From Candidatus Methylomirabilota bacterium (lineage in GTDB: Bacteria; Methylomirabilota; Methylomirabilia; Rokubacteriales; CSP1-6), in the NCBI GenBank assembly GCA_036001065.1, contig DASYUQ010000123.1:1-49775 (forward strand): a stretch of 49,775 nt of DNA. The letters run 5' to 3'. The notes under the pieces are model-generated. The model was not told the DNA's origin. It searched no databases and saw nothing but the letters and a program-made list of their open reading frames with translations. Positions 1-7,309 of the stretch are shown piece after piece (the stretch's first letter is position 1; the number at the start of each line of letters is the position of its first letter). Made by a program: the position numbers and the translations under genes.

Positions 1-304
1 GGACGTTCTCCTCGGGGATCCAGGGGGCGTGGCGCTGGATCTGGAAGCCGATGTCCCCTTGCTCGAAGAGGACCGGGGCGCCGTCCCCGCACAGGAGCGC
101 GTAGCGCAGGCCCGGCTTGAGCCGGTTCCAGCCCGGGGTGAGCGTGCTGGTGACGTAGCGGACGTTCTCGTCGTACATGAGGAGCAGCGCCCCCAGCCCG
201 TGGGCCTTCATCCGCTCCCGGGCGCGCTCCAGCCGGTACTTCCTCAGCCGATCCCAGTTGATGCGCTGTTGCCAGTCGACGCCGACGGTGCCGAAGTTCG
301 CCAT
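1..304 (-). CDS. M24-family aminopeptidase/creatinase-like protein, N-terminal part (cut by window edge)
   Basis: Reading leftward from an ATG at 304, 101 codons run to the window edge without a stop, so only the N-terminus is seen. The peptide begins MANFGTVGVDWQQRINWDRL and continues with RARERMKAHGLGALLLMYDENVRYVT. This matches the creatinase-type N-terminal domain that precedes the pita-bread catalytic domain in Xaa-Pro peptidase relatives. The catalytic metal ligands lie beyond the edge, so peptidase and creatinase-type hydrolase cannot be told apart. No good ribosome binding site is visible before the ATG, because a GGAGGGGG hairpin repeat begins a few bases upstream. Confidence 0.7.
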   Translation of the reverse strand, partial: MANFGTVGVDWQQRINWDRLRKYRLERARERMKAHGLGALLLMYDENVRYVTSTLTPGWNRLKPGLRYALLCGDGAPVLFEQGDIGFQIQRHAPWIPEENV

Positions 305-311
305 GTCTTCA

Positions 312-352
312 CTCGGAGGGGGGCTTTGCCCCCCTTCCGAACCCTCCCCCCA
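312..352 (+). repeat. Partial copy of a dispersed hairpin repeat (copy 1)
   Basis: The sequence has a GGAGGGGGG / CCCCCCTTCC stem followed by an ACCCTCCCCCC tail, but lacks the second GCGCCGGC-CAA-GCCGGCGC hairpin of the full copies. It lies between the start of the M24-like gene and the end of tctA. With copies 2 and 3 it fills almost the whole 280-base intergenic stretch, in which no gene is seen. Confidence 0.65.
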
Positions 353-374
353 AGGATCGCGCCGATCAACCTCA

Positions 375-446
375 TCGGAGGGGGCGCGACGCCCCCTCCG
401 ATACCTCCCTGCGGGCTCCGATTGCGCCGGCCAAGCCGGCGCTCGA
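375..446 (+). repeat. Dispersed two-hairpin repeat (copy 2)
   Basis: This is a full copy. It starts TCGGAGGGGGC, pairs with GCCCCCTCCGA, continues with an ACCTCC tract and ends in a second hairpin GCGCCGGC-CAA-GCCGGCGC followed by TCGA. The same layout recurs at 505-577, 38935-39032 and, inverted, at 32179-32274. All copies are intergenic, which suggests a REP/BIME-like element. Confidence 0.75.
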
Positions 447-504
447 ATCCGCTTGTACCACACGTGCGGTCATTCGGGCCTCTCAACCGGCCCCACGATC
501 TTCG

Positions 505-577
505 TCGGAGGGGGCCTCGACGGCTCCCTCCGAAACCTCCCCCAGGCATCGATGACGCCGGCCAAGCCGGCGCTCGA
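505..577 (+). repeat. Dispersed two-hairpin repeat (copy 3)
   Basis: This copy has the same order as copy 2: TCGGAGGGGGC, an imperfect return arm GGCTCCCTCCGA, an ACCTCCCCCAGG tract, then a hairpin of CGCCGGC-CAA-GCCGGCG and TCGA. It ends eight bases before the tctA stop codon, so its hairpins could also end or protect the tctCBA transcript. That role is inference. Confidence 0.75.
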
Positions 578-584
578 ACGGCGA

Positions 585-2099
585 TCATTTCTCCGGCACC
601 GGCCCCACGATCTCCCAGAACTTGCGCTGGAGCAGCCGGCGGATCAAGGGCGAAAGCACCATCAGGAGTGCCAGCGCGAGCAGCGTCGCCGAGATGGGGC
701 GTTCGAAGAACACCAGCAGATCGCCGCGCGAATAGATCAGCGACCGGCGGAGCGAGGCCTCCAGCTGCGGCCCCAGGATCATGGCCAGCACCAGCGGCGC
801 CGGCTCGAACTCGAACTTTCGCATCAGGTACCCGAGGAGCCCGAAGATCACGGTGAAGCCGACGTCGGTCGCGCTGTTGTTGACGCTGTAGGCGCCCACC
901 AGCACGAAGACGACGATGAACGGCGCCAGCAGCGGGTACGGGACCTGGAGCAGCTTCACCCAGAGCCGGATCAGCGGCAGGTTGAGGACCAGCAGCATCG
1001 CGTTGCCGAGGTACATCGAGGCGATCAGGCCCCAGAAGATCTCCGGCCGCTCCTGGATGAGCAGCGGCCCCGGCCGGATGCCGTGGATCAGGAGCGCGGC
1101 GAAGATGAGGGCGATCGACGCGTTACCGGGGATGCCGAGGGTCAGGAGCGGGATGAACGAGCTGGTGGCGGCCGCGTTGTTGGCCGCCTCCGGCGCGGCC
1201 ACACCCTCGATGGCGCCCCGCCCGAAGCGCTCGGGATGCCGCGAGAGCCTCTTCTCGAGCGCGTAGGAAATGAACGACGAGATGATGGCGCCCCCGCCGG
1301 GCAGCACCCCGATCAGGAACCCGAGCAGGGAGCCGCGCGCGAGCGGCGCCGTCGCCTGCCGCCACTCCTCCCGGCTCCCCAGCAACCCCTTGATCTTCGT
1401 CTGGAGGACCTCCGGCTTGATCGAGCGCTCGACGTTCACGAGCACCTCGCCGATCCCGAAGAGGCCCATCGCGACCAGGATGAACTGGAAGCCCTCCGCG
1501 AGCTTGAAGACCCCGTAGGTGAACCGGGGGCTGCCCACGATCGGGTCGAGCCCCACGGTGCCGAGCAGGAGCCCCAGGGCGGCCATCAGAAGGCCCTTGG
1601 TCATCGAGCCCCCGCCGAGATAGCCGACCATCATGAGCCCCAGCACCAGCAGCGCGGTGTTCTCGGTCGCTCCGAACTTGAGCGCGAAGTTGGCGAGCGG
1701 CGGCGCCAGCAGCATGAGCCCGATGATGCCGAGGGTGCCGGCCACGAACGAACCGATGGCGGAGACGGCCAGCGCGGCGCCGGCCCGCCCCTGGCGGGCC
1801 ATCTGGTAGCCGTCGAGGCAGGTGACGACCGACGCCGCCTCACCCGGAATGTTGAGCAGGATCGACGTCGTCGAGCCTCCGTACATGGCGCCATAGAAGA
1901 TGCCCGCCAGCAGGATGACGGCTGACGTCGGCGCGATGCCGTAGGTGACGGGCAGGAGGAGCGCGATCGTCGCCGGGGGGCCGAGCCCGGGCAGCACGCC
2001 GATCGCCGTGCCGATCAGCGCGCCGAGGAAGCAGTAGAGCAGGTTGATCGGCGTGGCGGCGACCGCGAACCCTTGGGCCAGGCTGCCCAGGATGTCCAT
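585..2099 (-). CDS. tctA: Tripartite tricarboxylate transporter, large membrane subunit TctA
   Basis: 504 residues starting MDILGSLAQGF. This is the large permease of a secondary, binding-protein-dependent organic-acid importer in the inner membrane. Family signatures are clear: GVLPGLGPPATIALLLPVTYG near residues 30-50, YGGSTTSILLNIPGEAAS near 70, GVLPGGGAIISSFISYALEK in the middle and EAANNAAATSSFIPLLTLGIPG after it, with many hydrophobic helices between. An open frame extends further upstream, but the ATG at 2099 is chosen because it gives the usual TctA N-terminus and lies just after the tctB stop. It is the last gene of a tctC-tctB-tctA operon. The exact substrate (citrate, other di- or tricarboxylates, aromatic acids) cannot be read from sequence. 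Confidence 0.93.
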   Translation of the reverse strand: MDILGSLAQGFAVAATPINLLYCFLGALIGTAIGVLPGLGPPATIALLLPVTYGIAPTSAVILLAGIFYGAMYGGSTTSILLNIPGEAASVVTCLDGYQMARQGRAGAALAVSAIGSFVAGTLGIIGLMLLAPPLANFALKFGATENTALLVLGLMMVGYLGGGSMTKGLLMAALGLLLGTVGLDPIVGSPRFTYGVFKLAEGFQFILVAMGLFGIGEVLVNVERSIKPEVLQTKIKGLLGSREEWRQATAPLARGSLLGFLIGVLPGGGAIISSFISYALEKRLSRHPERFGRGAIEGVAAPEAANNAAATSSFIPLLTLGIPGNASIALIFAALLIHGIRPGPLLIQERPEIFWGLIASMYLGNAMLLVLNLPLIRLWVKLLQVPYPLLAPFIVVFVLVGAYSVNNSATDVGFTVIFGLLGYLMRKFEFEPAPLVLAMILGPQLEASLRRSLIYSRGDLLVFFERPISATLLALALLMVLSPLIRRLLQRKFWEIVGPVPEK

Positions 2100-2104
2100 G
2101 CCGG

Positions 2105-2557
2105 TCAGCGCGCGAAGAGGCCGGCGGGCAGCGGCACGTCGAGCCAGACCGCGAAGACCACGTACGATCCGCCGGCGGCGAGCAGCGCCATCCCCAGCGC
2201 CAGCGGCCAGCGCTGGGGCTCGGTCACCCGGAGCATGAAGAGCACGAAGAAGAAGGTGGCGATCGGGTAGCCGATCACGTCCAGGGCGAGAGAATAGAGG
2301 GCGAGGACGGCGAGGACGCCCGCGACCTTGAGGAAACGGCCCCGCTGCTCGTCGAGCTGGGGCGCCGCACGCACCAGCAGCGACAGGCCGAGGAGCACGA
2401 GCGCGAGAAACCCCAGGGCCAGGCTCATCCACCAGGGGAAGAAGCCGGGCCCGGGGTTCCGGACGACGCCGAAGGGCAGGAGCCGCGCGGACTCGAAGGC
2501 CGCGACGACGGCGAAGAGCAGCAGCGCCGCCGCCGCGACCGCGTCGCGTCTGGCCAT
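2105..2557 (-). CDS. tctB: Tripartite tricarboxylate transporter, small membrane subunit TctB
   Basis: 150 residues with four predicted membrane segments at roughly 7-24, 40-62, 75-108 and 118-142. After the first helix comes the NPGPGFFPWW stretch typical of TctB N-terminal regions. It would pair with TctA in the inner membrane. It sits between tctC (13 bases upstream) and tctA (5 bases downstream), which is the usual operon order. Sequence conservation in this family is low, so the call rests on size, topology and position together. Confidence 0.88.
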   Translation of the reverse strand: MARRDAVAAAALLLFAVVAAFESARLLPFGVVRNPGPGFFPWWMSLALGFLALVLLGLSLLVRAAPQLDEQRGRFLKVAGVLAVLALYSLALDVIGYPIATFFFVLFMLRVTEPQRWPLALGMALLAAGGSYVVFAVWLDVPLPAGLFAR

Positions 2558-2570
2558 CAGAAGGAGCGGC

Positions 2571-3527
2571 CTACTTGGCGCCGGAGGCTACCCTGGAATG
2601 CTGCTCCCACTCATCGGCCCAGGTCTTCTCGAAGTCCTTGCCCCCTTGGAAGTGCACCTCGTCGCCGAGGCTCTTGATCAGGGCCTTGAAGGATCGATCC
2701 TCGCTGAGCTTCTTGAAGGCGGTCTCGAGCTTGTCGAGAATCGCCTGCGGGGTGCCCTTCGGTGCCAGCACCGACCGCCACATGGTGAAGACGACGTCGT
2801 ACCCCTCCTCTTTCACCGTGGGGACGTTCGGGAGGTCGGGATGCCGCTTGACGTCGGTGACGGCGAGGACCCGCATCTTCCCCGCCGCGATCTGGGGCAC
2901 CAGCTGGGCGGTGAAGCCGAACGTCGCGTCGGCGTGGCCGCCGAGGACGGCCAGCATGGACGGCCCGCCGCCGTCGTGCGGGATGTTGTTGTACTCGAAG
3001 CCAGCCGCCTTGGCGAGCATGCGCATGGGCAGGTCGGCGGCGCCCCACGGCCCGCTGTTGGCGAAGTTGAGCTTGCCCGGATTCTTCTTCGCGTGGTCGA
3101 CGAGCTCGCGGAGCGACTTCCAGGGCGCGTCGGCCCGGACCGCCAGGAGCGGCGCGCTGTAGTTGATCCGCGCCACCGGCGTGAACTGATCGGGGCCGAC
3201 GGGCGCCTTTTGCACGAGGGCGAAGGTGGTGTTGGGACCGCTGCCGCCAAACAGCAGCGTATAGCCGTCCGGCTTCGACCGGATGACGTGCTGGGAGCCG
3301 ACGGCACCCCCGCCGCCCGGCTTGAGCACGACCAGCAGCGGCTGGCCGAGGTACTGGTGGGCCACGCTGGCCACGGCCCGCGCCGTCAGGTCGTGTGAGC
3401 CGCCGGGACCGAACGGGATCACCAGCTCGATGGGCTTCGTGGGGAACTCCTGGGCCGACGCGGCGGCGGGGACGCCGATCAGCGCCAGCGCGACCGCCAG
3501 GAGCACGGACATCCGGTATCTCAACAT
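2571..3527 (-). CDS. tctC: Tripartite tricarboxylate transporter binding protein TctC (Bug family)
   Basis: 318 residues. A signal peptide (MLRYRMSVLLAVALALIGVP, cleaved near AAASA-QEF) leads into the Bug-family fold, with FPTKPIELVIPFGPGGSHDLTAR at the start of the mature protein. The start is the ATG at 3525-3527, because a strong AGGAGG lies eight bases upstream; an open frame extends further but has no such site. The protein binds the substrate in the periplasm and delivers it to TctAB. A sigma-70-like promoter with 17-base spacing lies just upstream (3556-3584). It is transcribed divergently from the Gfo/Idh genes, which hints that the imported solute may be handled by those enzymes; that link is inference. 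Confidence 0.93.
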   Translation of the reverse strand: MLRYRMSVLLAVALALIGVPAAASAQEFPTKPIELVIPFGPGGSHDLTARAVASVAHQYLGQPLLVVLKPGGGGAVGSQHVIRSKPDGYTLLFGGSGPNTTFALVQKAPVGPDQFTPVARINYSAPLLAVRADAPWKSLRELVDHAKKNPGKLNFANSGPWGAADLPMRMLAKAAGFEYNNIPHDGGGPSMLAVLGGHADATFGFTAQLVPQIAAGKMRVLAVTDVKRHPDLPNVPTVKEEGYDVVFTMWRSVLAPKGTPQAILDKLETAFKKLSEDRSFKALIKSLGDEVHFQGGKDFEKTWADEWEQHSRVASGAK

Positions 3528-3555
3528 GGTGGCCCTCCTAGCCGAAGTGGCGACA

Positions 3556-3584
3556 ACATTAGTCGCTGGCCGCGTCGAACGCAA
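3556..3584 (-). promoter_or_regulatory. Likely sigma-70-type promoter of tctCBA
   Basis: Read on the minus strand: TTGCGT (3584-3579), a 17-base spacer, then TAATGT (3561-3556). The -10 box lies about 30 bases before the tctC ATG, with AGGAGG in between. The match is good for such GC-rich DNA, but no start site has been measured. Confidence 0.55.
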
Positions 3585-3600
3585 CGGGCTGGCCGCGGCA

Positions 3601-3629
3601 TTGCCGGCACTACCGACATCGGGTAGAGT
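3601..3629 (+). promoter_or_regulatory. Likely sigma-70-type promoter of the first Gfo/Idh gene
   Basis: TTGCCG (3601-3606), a 17-base spacer and TAGAGT (3624-3629). It faces away from the tctC promoter, so the two operons share a divergent control region of about 150 bases. An AGGAGG site follows at 3666-3671, before the ATG at 3682. Confidence 0.5.
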
Positions 3630-3681
3630 GCGGCAGCGCGGCGCGCCGGGAGCGCGCCGACTCCCAGGAGGACCGGACCGC

Positions 3682-4719
3682 ATGAAGCGCATCCAGATCG
3701 GGATCATCGGGACGGGGTGGATCGGCGAGATCAGGGCCAAGGTGTGCGCGGCGCACCCGCTGGTGGAGAGCCTGCACCTGGCCGAGATCGACGAGGCGAA
3801 GCTCGCGCGCGTGGCCAAGGAGACGGGCGCCCGCACCGCGACCACCGACTACCGCGAGCTGCTCCGCCGCCGGGAGATCGACGCCATCATCGTGTCCACC
3901 ACGCCCGAGACGACCCATTACCCGTTCACGCGGGACTGCCTGCTGGCCCGCAAGCACACCTTCCTCGAGAAGCCCATGGGCCTCGAGCTGAAGGAGGCCG
4001 ACGAGCTCATGAAGCTGGCCCGCGCGGCCAACCTCAAGCTCACCATCGGCTACACGCAGCGCTTCAACCCCAAGTACGCCTACGTCAAGAAGTGCCTGGA
4101 GGACGGCACCCTGGGCCGGCCGGTCACCGCGCTGGTGAGCCGGAACGTGTCGCGCTCGATCGGGCACAAGATCGGCGGGCGCGTGCGGCTGTCCCCCGCG
4201 GTGATGGAGGCCACCCACGATCTCGACTTCATCCTCTGGTGCCTCCTGCCCGCCCGCCCGGTGCGCGTCTACTCCGAGGCGGTCTTCCGCATCATGGAGC
4301 ACGAGCACGGCGTGCCCGACTGCCAGTGGATCGTCGTCACCATGGACGACGGCACCGTCTTCACCATCGGCGCCGGGTGGGCGCTGCCGCCGGGATACCC
4401 GCACTTCTCCGTGGCGACGATCGAGTTCGTGGCGACCGAAGGCGCGTTGCTCATCGACGACAGCCACCGCGACATCGTGCTCAACACGATGCAGAAGGGC
4501 ATGGTACTGCCGCTCTCCACGATGCCCGGCGAGCAGGTCCGTCACGTCTATCAGGGCCCCATGGAGGCCGAGACGGTCCACTTCATCGAGGCGGTCGCCC
4601 TCGACCGCCCGCTGCTGGTGACGCCCGAGCAGGCGCGGCAGGTGATGGAGGTGACGCTGGCCGCCGACCTCTCGGCCGAGCGTCACGCGCCGGTCAGCCT
4701 CCCCCTCGATGGGGTCTGA
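3682..4719 (+). CDS. Gfo/Idh/MocA-family NAD(P)-dependent oxidoreductase
   Basis: 345 residues. The N-terminal Rossmann fold shows IGIIGTGWIGEIRAKV (residues 5-20), and the family EKP motif appears as TFLEKPMGLEL near residue 97, followed by GYTQRFNPKYAY. The C-terminal alpha/beta dimer domain follows. The family oxidises or reduces sugars, inositols or other cyclic hydroxy compounds with a pyridine nucleotide cofactor in the cytoplasm. The EKP lysine is the usual catalytic acid/base. The start is supported by AGGAGG ten bases upstream. A second, related gene begins about 30 bases after its stop, so the two probably act in one pathway. The substrate is unknown. Confidence 0.9.
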   Translation: MKRIQIGIIGTGWIGEIRAKVCAAHPLVESLHLAEIDEAKLARVAKETGARTATTDYRELLRRREIDAIIVSTTPETTHYPFTRDCLLARKHTFLEKPMGLELKEADELMKLARAANLKLTIGYTQRFNPKYAYVKKCLEDGTLGRPVTALVSRNVSRSIGHKIGGRVRLSPAVMEATHDLDFILWCLLPARPVRVYSEAVFRIMEHEHGVPDCQWIVVTMDDGTVFTIGAGWALPPGYPHFSVATIEFVATEGALLIDDSHRDIVLNTMQKGMVLPLSTMPGEQVRHVYQGPMEAETVHFIEAVALDRPLLVTPEQARQVMEVTLAADLSAERHAPVSLPLDGV

Positions 4720-4747
4720 GCGCGCGAGCGCCAAGGAGGCGCAGGTC

Positions 4748-5863
4748 ATGGGACCCAAGCCGGGGGCCGGGACGATCGGGCTCGGCATCGTGGGAGCGGG
4801 GCGGATCGGGCTGATCCGGGGCGAGATCGCCGCCAGGCATCCCAGCGTGGGATGGATCGGCATCGCCGAGGTGAAGGCGGATCGTGCCAAGGAGGTTGCC
4901 GCCCGGCTCGGCGCCGACTTCGTCACCACCGACTATCGGGAGCTGCTGGGGCGGCCGGAGATCACCGCGGCCGTGATCGCGACGGACGAGCACCTGCACG
5001 TCGATCCTATCCTCGCCGCGGTCGAGCGGCGGCTCCCCCTCATGATCGAGAAGCCCTTGGCCACCGAGCTCGCCGAGTCCGCCCGCGTGCTCCGGGCCAT
5101 CGAACAGGCGGGGATCGACGCCGTCGTCGGCTACACCCAGCGCTTTCGGCGGCGCTTCCTGGTGGCCAAGGAGAAGGTGCGGACGGGCCAGCTCGGCGAC
5201 GTCACCCTCGTGACCTCACGAGCCTTCATGAACCGGCTGGTGGCGATCGACAACTACCGGCGGACGGACAAGCCCGAGACGATCTCCCCGATGGTGATCT
5301 CGGGCACCCACGCGCTCGACGTCGTGATGTGGCTGCTGGAAGGCAAGCGGCCGGTGGAAGTGTACGCGCGCTCGGTGGACAGAGTTCTCGGCCCGACCTA
5401 CCGGGGCATCGACGCCACCGCCGGCGTCATCACGATGGCCGACGGCACGCTCTATCACCTGAACATCTCCTGGGCCCTGCCGGTCGTGTGGCCGGGCTCC
5501 GTCTACAGCCTGGAGATCGGCATCGTGGGAACGGAGGGCGTGCTCACCATCGACGATACCCACCGCGACGTCGTGATGGCCACGACCATCGCCCAGCCGG
5601 CAGGCTACACGCCCGACGCCACCCGGCACGTCGACTTCCTCGGGAGCTACCCTCCCGGCGACATCGCCCTCGGCGAGCTGTGGGGCCCGATGCGCGAGGA
5701 GACCAACGCCTGGCTCTCGCGCGTGGCCCTGGGCCACCCGACGCCCCACGCCACTGCCGCCGAGGCCCACGACCGCCTGACGCTGACCAAGGCGCTGGAC
5801 CTCTCGGCCCGGCGCAAGCGGGCCGTCACGCTGCCGATCACGCCCGAAAACGAGCGGGAGTGA
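4748..5863 (+). CDS. Gfo/Idh/MocA-family oxidoreductase, second copy
   Basis: 371 residues from the ATG at 4748, which has AAGGAGG eight bases upstream. An in-frame ATG at 4709 overlaps the preceding gene but has no such site. The Rossmann motif is GLGIVGAGRIGLIRGEIA and the EKP motif is LMIEKPLATEL. The Y-R-E-L-L-x-R-x-E-I pattern after strand 2 and the GYTQRFRRRF segment are shared with the previous gene, so the two are paralogs. Tandem Gfo/Idh pairs often work on successive oxidation states or epimers of one compound; here that is inference. Confidence 0.88.
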   Translation: MGPKPGAGTIGLGIVGAGRIGLIRGEIAARHPSVGWIGIAEVKADRAKEVAARLGADFVTTDYRELLGRPEITAAVIATDEHLHVDPILAAVERRLPLMIEKPLATELAESARVLRAIEQAGIDAVVGYTQRFRRRFLVAKEKVRTGQLGDVTLVTSRAFMNRLVAIDNYRRTDKPETISPMVISGTHALDVVMWLLEGKRPVEVYARSVDRVLGPTYRGIDATAGVITMADGTLYHLNISWALPVVWPGSVYSLEIGIVGTEGVLTIDDTHRDVVMATTIAQPAGYTPDATRHVDFLGSYPPGDIALGELWGPMREETNAWLSRVALGHPTPHATAAEAHDRLTLTKALDLSARRKRAVTLPITPENERE

Positions 5864-5885
5864 ACCTGGGACTCGCCGCCCGCCC

Positions 5886-6788
5886 TTGGAGATCGCGCGT
5901 ACCCTCCTGAGGCCCGATGGCGCGACGCTGGCCTACCGGCTCTGGCGGCCGGGCCGGCCGCGTCGGCTGATCGTCCTGATACACGGACTCGCCAGCAACC
6001 TCACGCGCTGGGCCGAGTTCGTGGCGACGACGCGGCTCCGCGAATCCTGGGACCTCCTGAGGTTGGATCTCCGGGGGTTCGGGGGCTCGCTCTATCGGGG
6101 CCGCGTGGGGCTCGACGAGTGGTGCCGGGACCTGGCGGCGATCCTCGATGCCGAGGGGCCGCCGCGGGCGGTACTGGTAGGGCACTGCCTGGGGGCGAAC
6201 GTGGCGCTCCACTTCGCGGCCCGCTACCCCGCGGCGACCCTAGGCCTGGTGCTGATCGAGCCGATGTTCCGCCAGGCGCTGACGGGTTCCCTGCGCCGGG
6301 CCACGCGGCTCCGCCCGCTGATGGCTGCGCTGGTGCAACTGGTTCGCGGCTTCAATACGCTCGGCCTGCACCGGCGACGCCTGGAGACGCTCGACCTCCA
6401 GCAGCTCGACCGCGACGCCCGGGCGGCCATCGCCGCCGCGGGGCCCGAGGCGTTCCCCGAAGCCCGCTACGGCTCGCCGCTGGAAGATCTAAAGTCCGCG
6501 CCGACGGCGGTGTATCTGGCCGGCCTCCTCGCACTGACGGAACCGCTGCCCGACCTCAGCGTCATCCGGACGCCCGCGCTGGCGCTGCTCTCGCGCGGTG
6601 GGCGGTTCGGCGATCCCGCGGTGACCGCCCGGATCCTCGCGGACCTCCCGCGGTGCGAAACGCGGATGCTCGAGGCCCGGCACTGGATCCCCACCGAGTG
6701 TCCGATCGAGATGCGCCAGGCGATCGAGGCGTGGTGCGACCGTCTTCTGGCGAGCGACGCCCCGGACGCCAGGACACCAGGTCCGTGA
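5886..6788 (+). CDS. Alpha/beta-fold hydrolase with a Cys nucleophile
   Basis: About 300 residues if it starts at the TTG at 5886; no ATG is well placed, so the start is uncertain. The fold is clear: LIVLIHGLASN (oxyanion-hole HG), LRLDLRGFGGS, the nucleophile elbow VGHCLGANVALHF, a late acidic site near SRGGRFGDPA and a His in LEARHWIPTE. The elbow reads G-H-C-L-G, so the nucleophile at residue 101 is Cys, not the usual Ser. Cys is seen in dienelactone hydrolase and some thioesterase-like members. It follows the second Gfo/Idh gene by about 20 bases and probably ends that operon. Function beyond ester, thioester or lactone hydrolysis is unknown. Confidence 0.8.
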   Translation: MEIARTLLRPDGATLAYRLWRPGRPRRLIVLIHGLASNLTRWAEFVATTRLRESWDLLRLDLRGFGGSLYRGRVGLDEWCRDLAAILDAEGPPRAVLVGHCLGANVALHFAARYPAATLGLVLIEPMFRQALTGSLRRATRLRPLMAALVQLVRGFNTLGLHRRRLETLDLQQLDRDARAAIAAAGPEAFPEARYGSPLEDLKSAPTAVYLAGLLALTEPLPDLSVIRTPALALLSRGGRFGDPAVTARILADLPRCETRMLEARHWIPTECPIEMRQAIEAWCDRLLASDAPDARTPGP

Positions 6789-6846
6789 TGCCGGGCGCCA
6801 CCGGCCTGGCTCAGCCCGGTCCCGGTAGCCGGGTTCCGAGGCGTAC

Positions 6847-6892
6847 TTGATAGTTACCTCCATAACTGGCTAAATATTGGCGGTTATGGAGG
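6847..6892 (+). promoter_or_regulatory. Promoter with flanking inverted-repeat operator before an AbiEi-like gene
   Basis: TTGATA (6847-6852) and CTAAAT (6870-6875) are separated by 17 bases, in an AT-rich patch that stands out from its surroundings. A perfect 10-base inverted repeat, CCTCCATAAC (6857-6866) and GTTATGGAGG (6883-6892), brackets the -10 box. The second arm also contains the GGAGG used as ribosome binding site for the GTG at 6903. This arrangement fits autorepression by the winged-helix protein encoded downstream, as known for AbiEi antitoxins. Binding itself is inferred. Confidence 0.6.
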
Positions 6893-6902
6893 ACATCATC
6901 AA

Positions 6903-7244
6903 GTGAAGCCCTTGGACTTCTTTTCGGTTCATCCCGTCTTCACTCGGGAGGAGTTCGCCCGCGCGGTGGCTGACGGGCGGAAGGCTTCGAGCCAGACCGT
7001 CGATTCGCACCTGGGCCGCTATCTGCGCGCTGGCAGGATCGGGCGGGTGAAGCGAGGGGTGTTCTTCGTCGCCGGCCCGGGAGAAACGGCCGCGAAGAGT
7101 CCGGTCGACTTTCTTCTCGTAGCTAGTCGACTGGCGCCCGACGCCGTCCTCGGCTATCACAGGGAAGCCCGCCAAGGGCGTGCCGGCGTCGGGCACGCGT
7201 TCAAGATCCGGGGGCACGTAAGCACGACAACCTCCTGGCGATGA
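6903..7244 (+). pseudogene. Truncated AbiEi-like type IV antitoxin / winged-helix regulator
   Basis: 113 codons from a GTG with GGAGG ten bases upstream. Residues 1 to about 85 (MKPLDFFSVHPVFTREEF to LAPDAVLGYH) look like the N-terminal winged-helix domain of AbiEi-type antitoxins, including the conserved VKRGVFFV turn. After LGYH the expected C-terminal antitoxin domain is missing and the frame runs through low-similarity sequence (REARQGRAGVGHAF). Full-length relatives are about 200 residues. No AbiEii-like nucleotidyltransferase toxin is visible beside it. A six-codon reading frame (ATG at 6887) ends in a TGA that overlaps its start codon. It is probably a decayed gene, although a free DNA-binding domain could still repress its own promoter. 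Confidence 0.6.
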
Positions 7245-7254
7245 ACCAGGAGGC
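7232..7254. other. Perfect 8-bp inverted repeat after the AbiEi-like remnant
   Basis: CCTCCTGG and CCAGGAGG are separated by seven bases. There is no T-run on either side, so a classical terminator is not supported. It sits at the end of the truncated antitoxin frame and before the convergent DctP-like gene. Confidence 0.4.
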
Positions 7255-7309
7255 TGCATGCGGCACGTTGGTTGCCGGGGCTGGATTTGTGCCAGCGATT
7301 TTTGAGGTA

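Noticed and set aside
312-577. CRISPR array in the repeated region near the left edge
   Set aside because: The repeats are palindromic, unequal in length, irregularly spaced and also found elsewhere. There are no uniform spacers and no cas genes.
177-1925. Long open frame of 582 codons on the plus strand opposite tctA
   Set aside because: It is Arg/Gln/Asp-rich low-complexity sequence antisense to a well-supported tctA, a common artefact of high GC.
585-2432. A 615-residue protein including an N-terminal extension of TctA
   Set aside because: The extension overlaps tctB out of frame and has the composition of an accidental GC-rich frame. The ATG at 2099 gives the normal TctA length.
7232-7254. 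Rho-independent terminator
   Set aside because: The 8-bp stem has no T-run on either strand.
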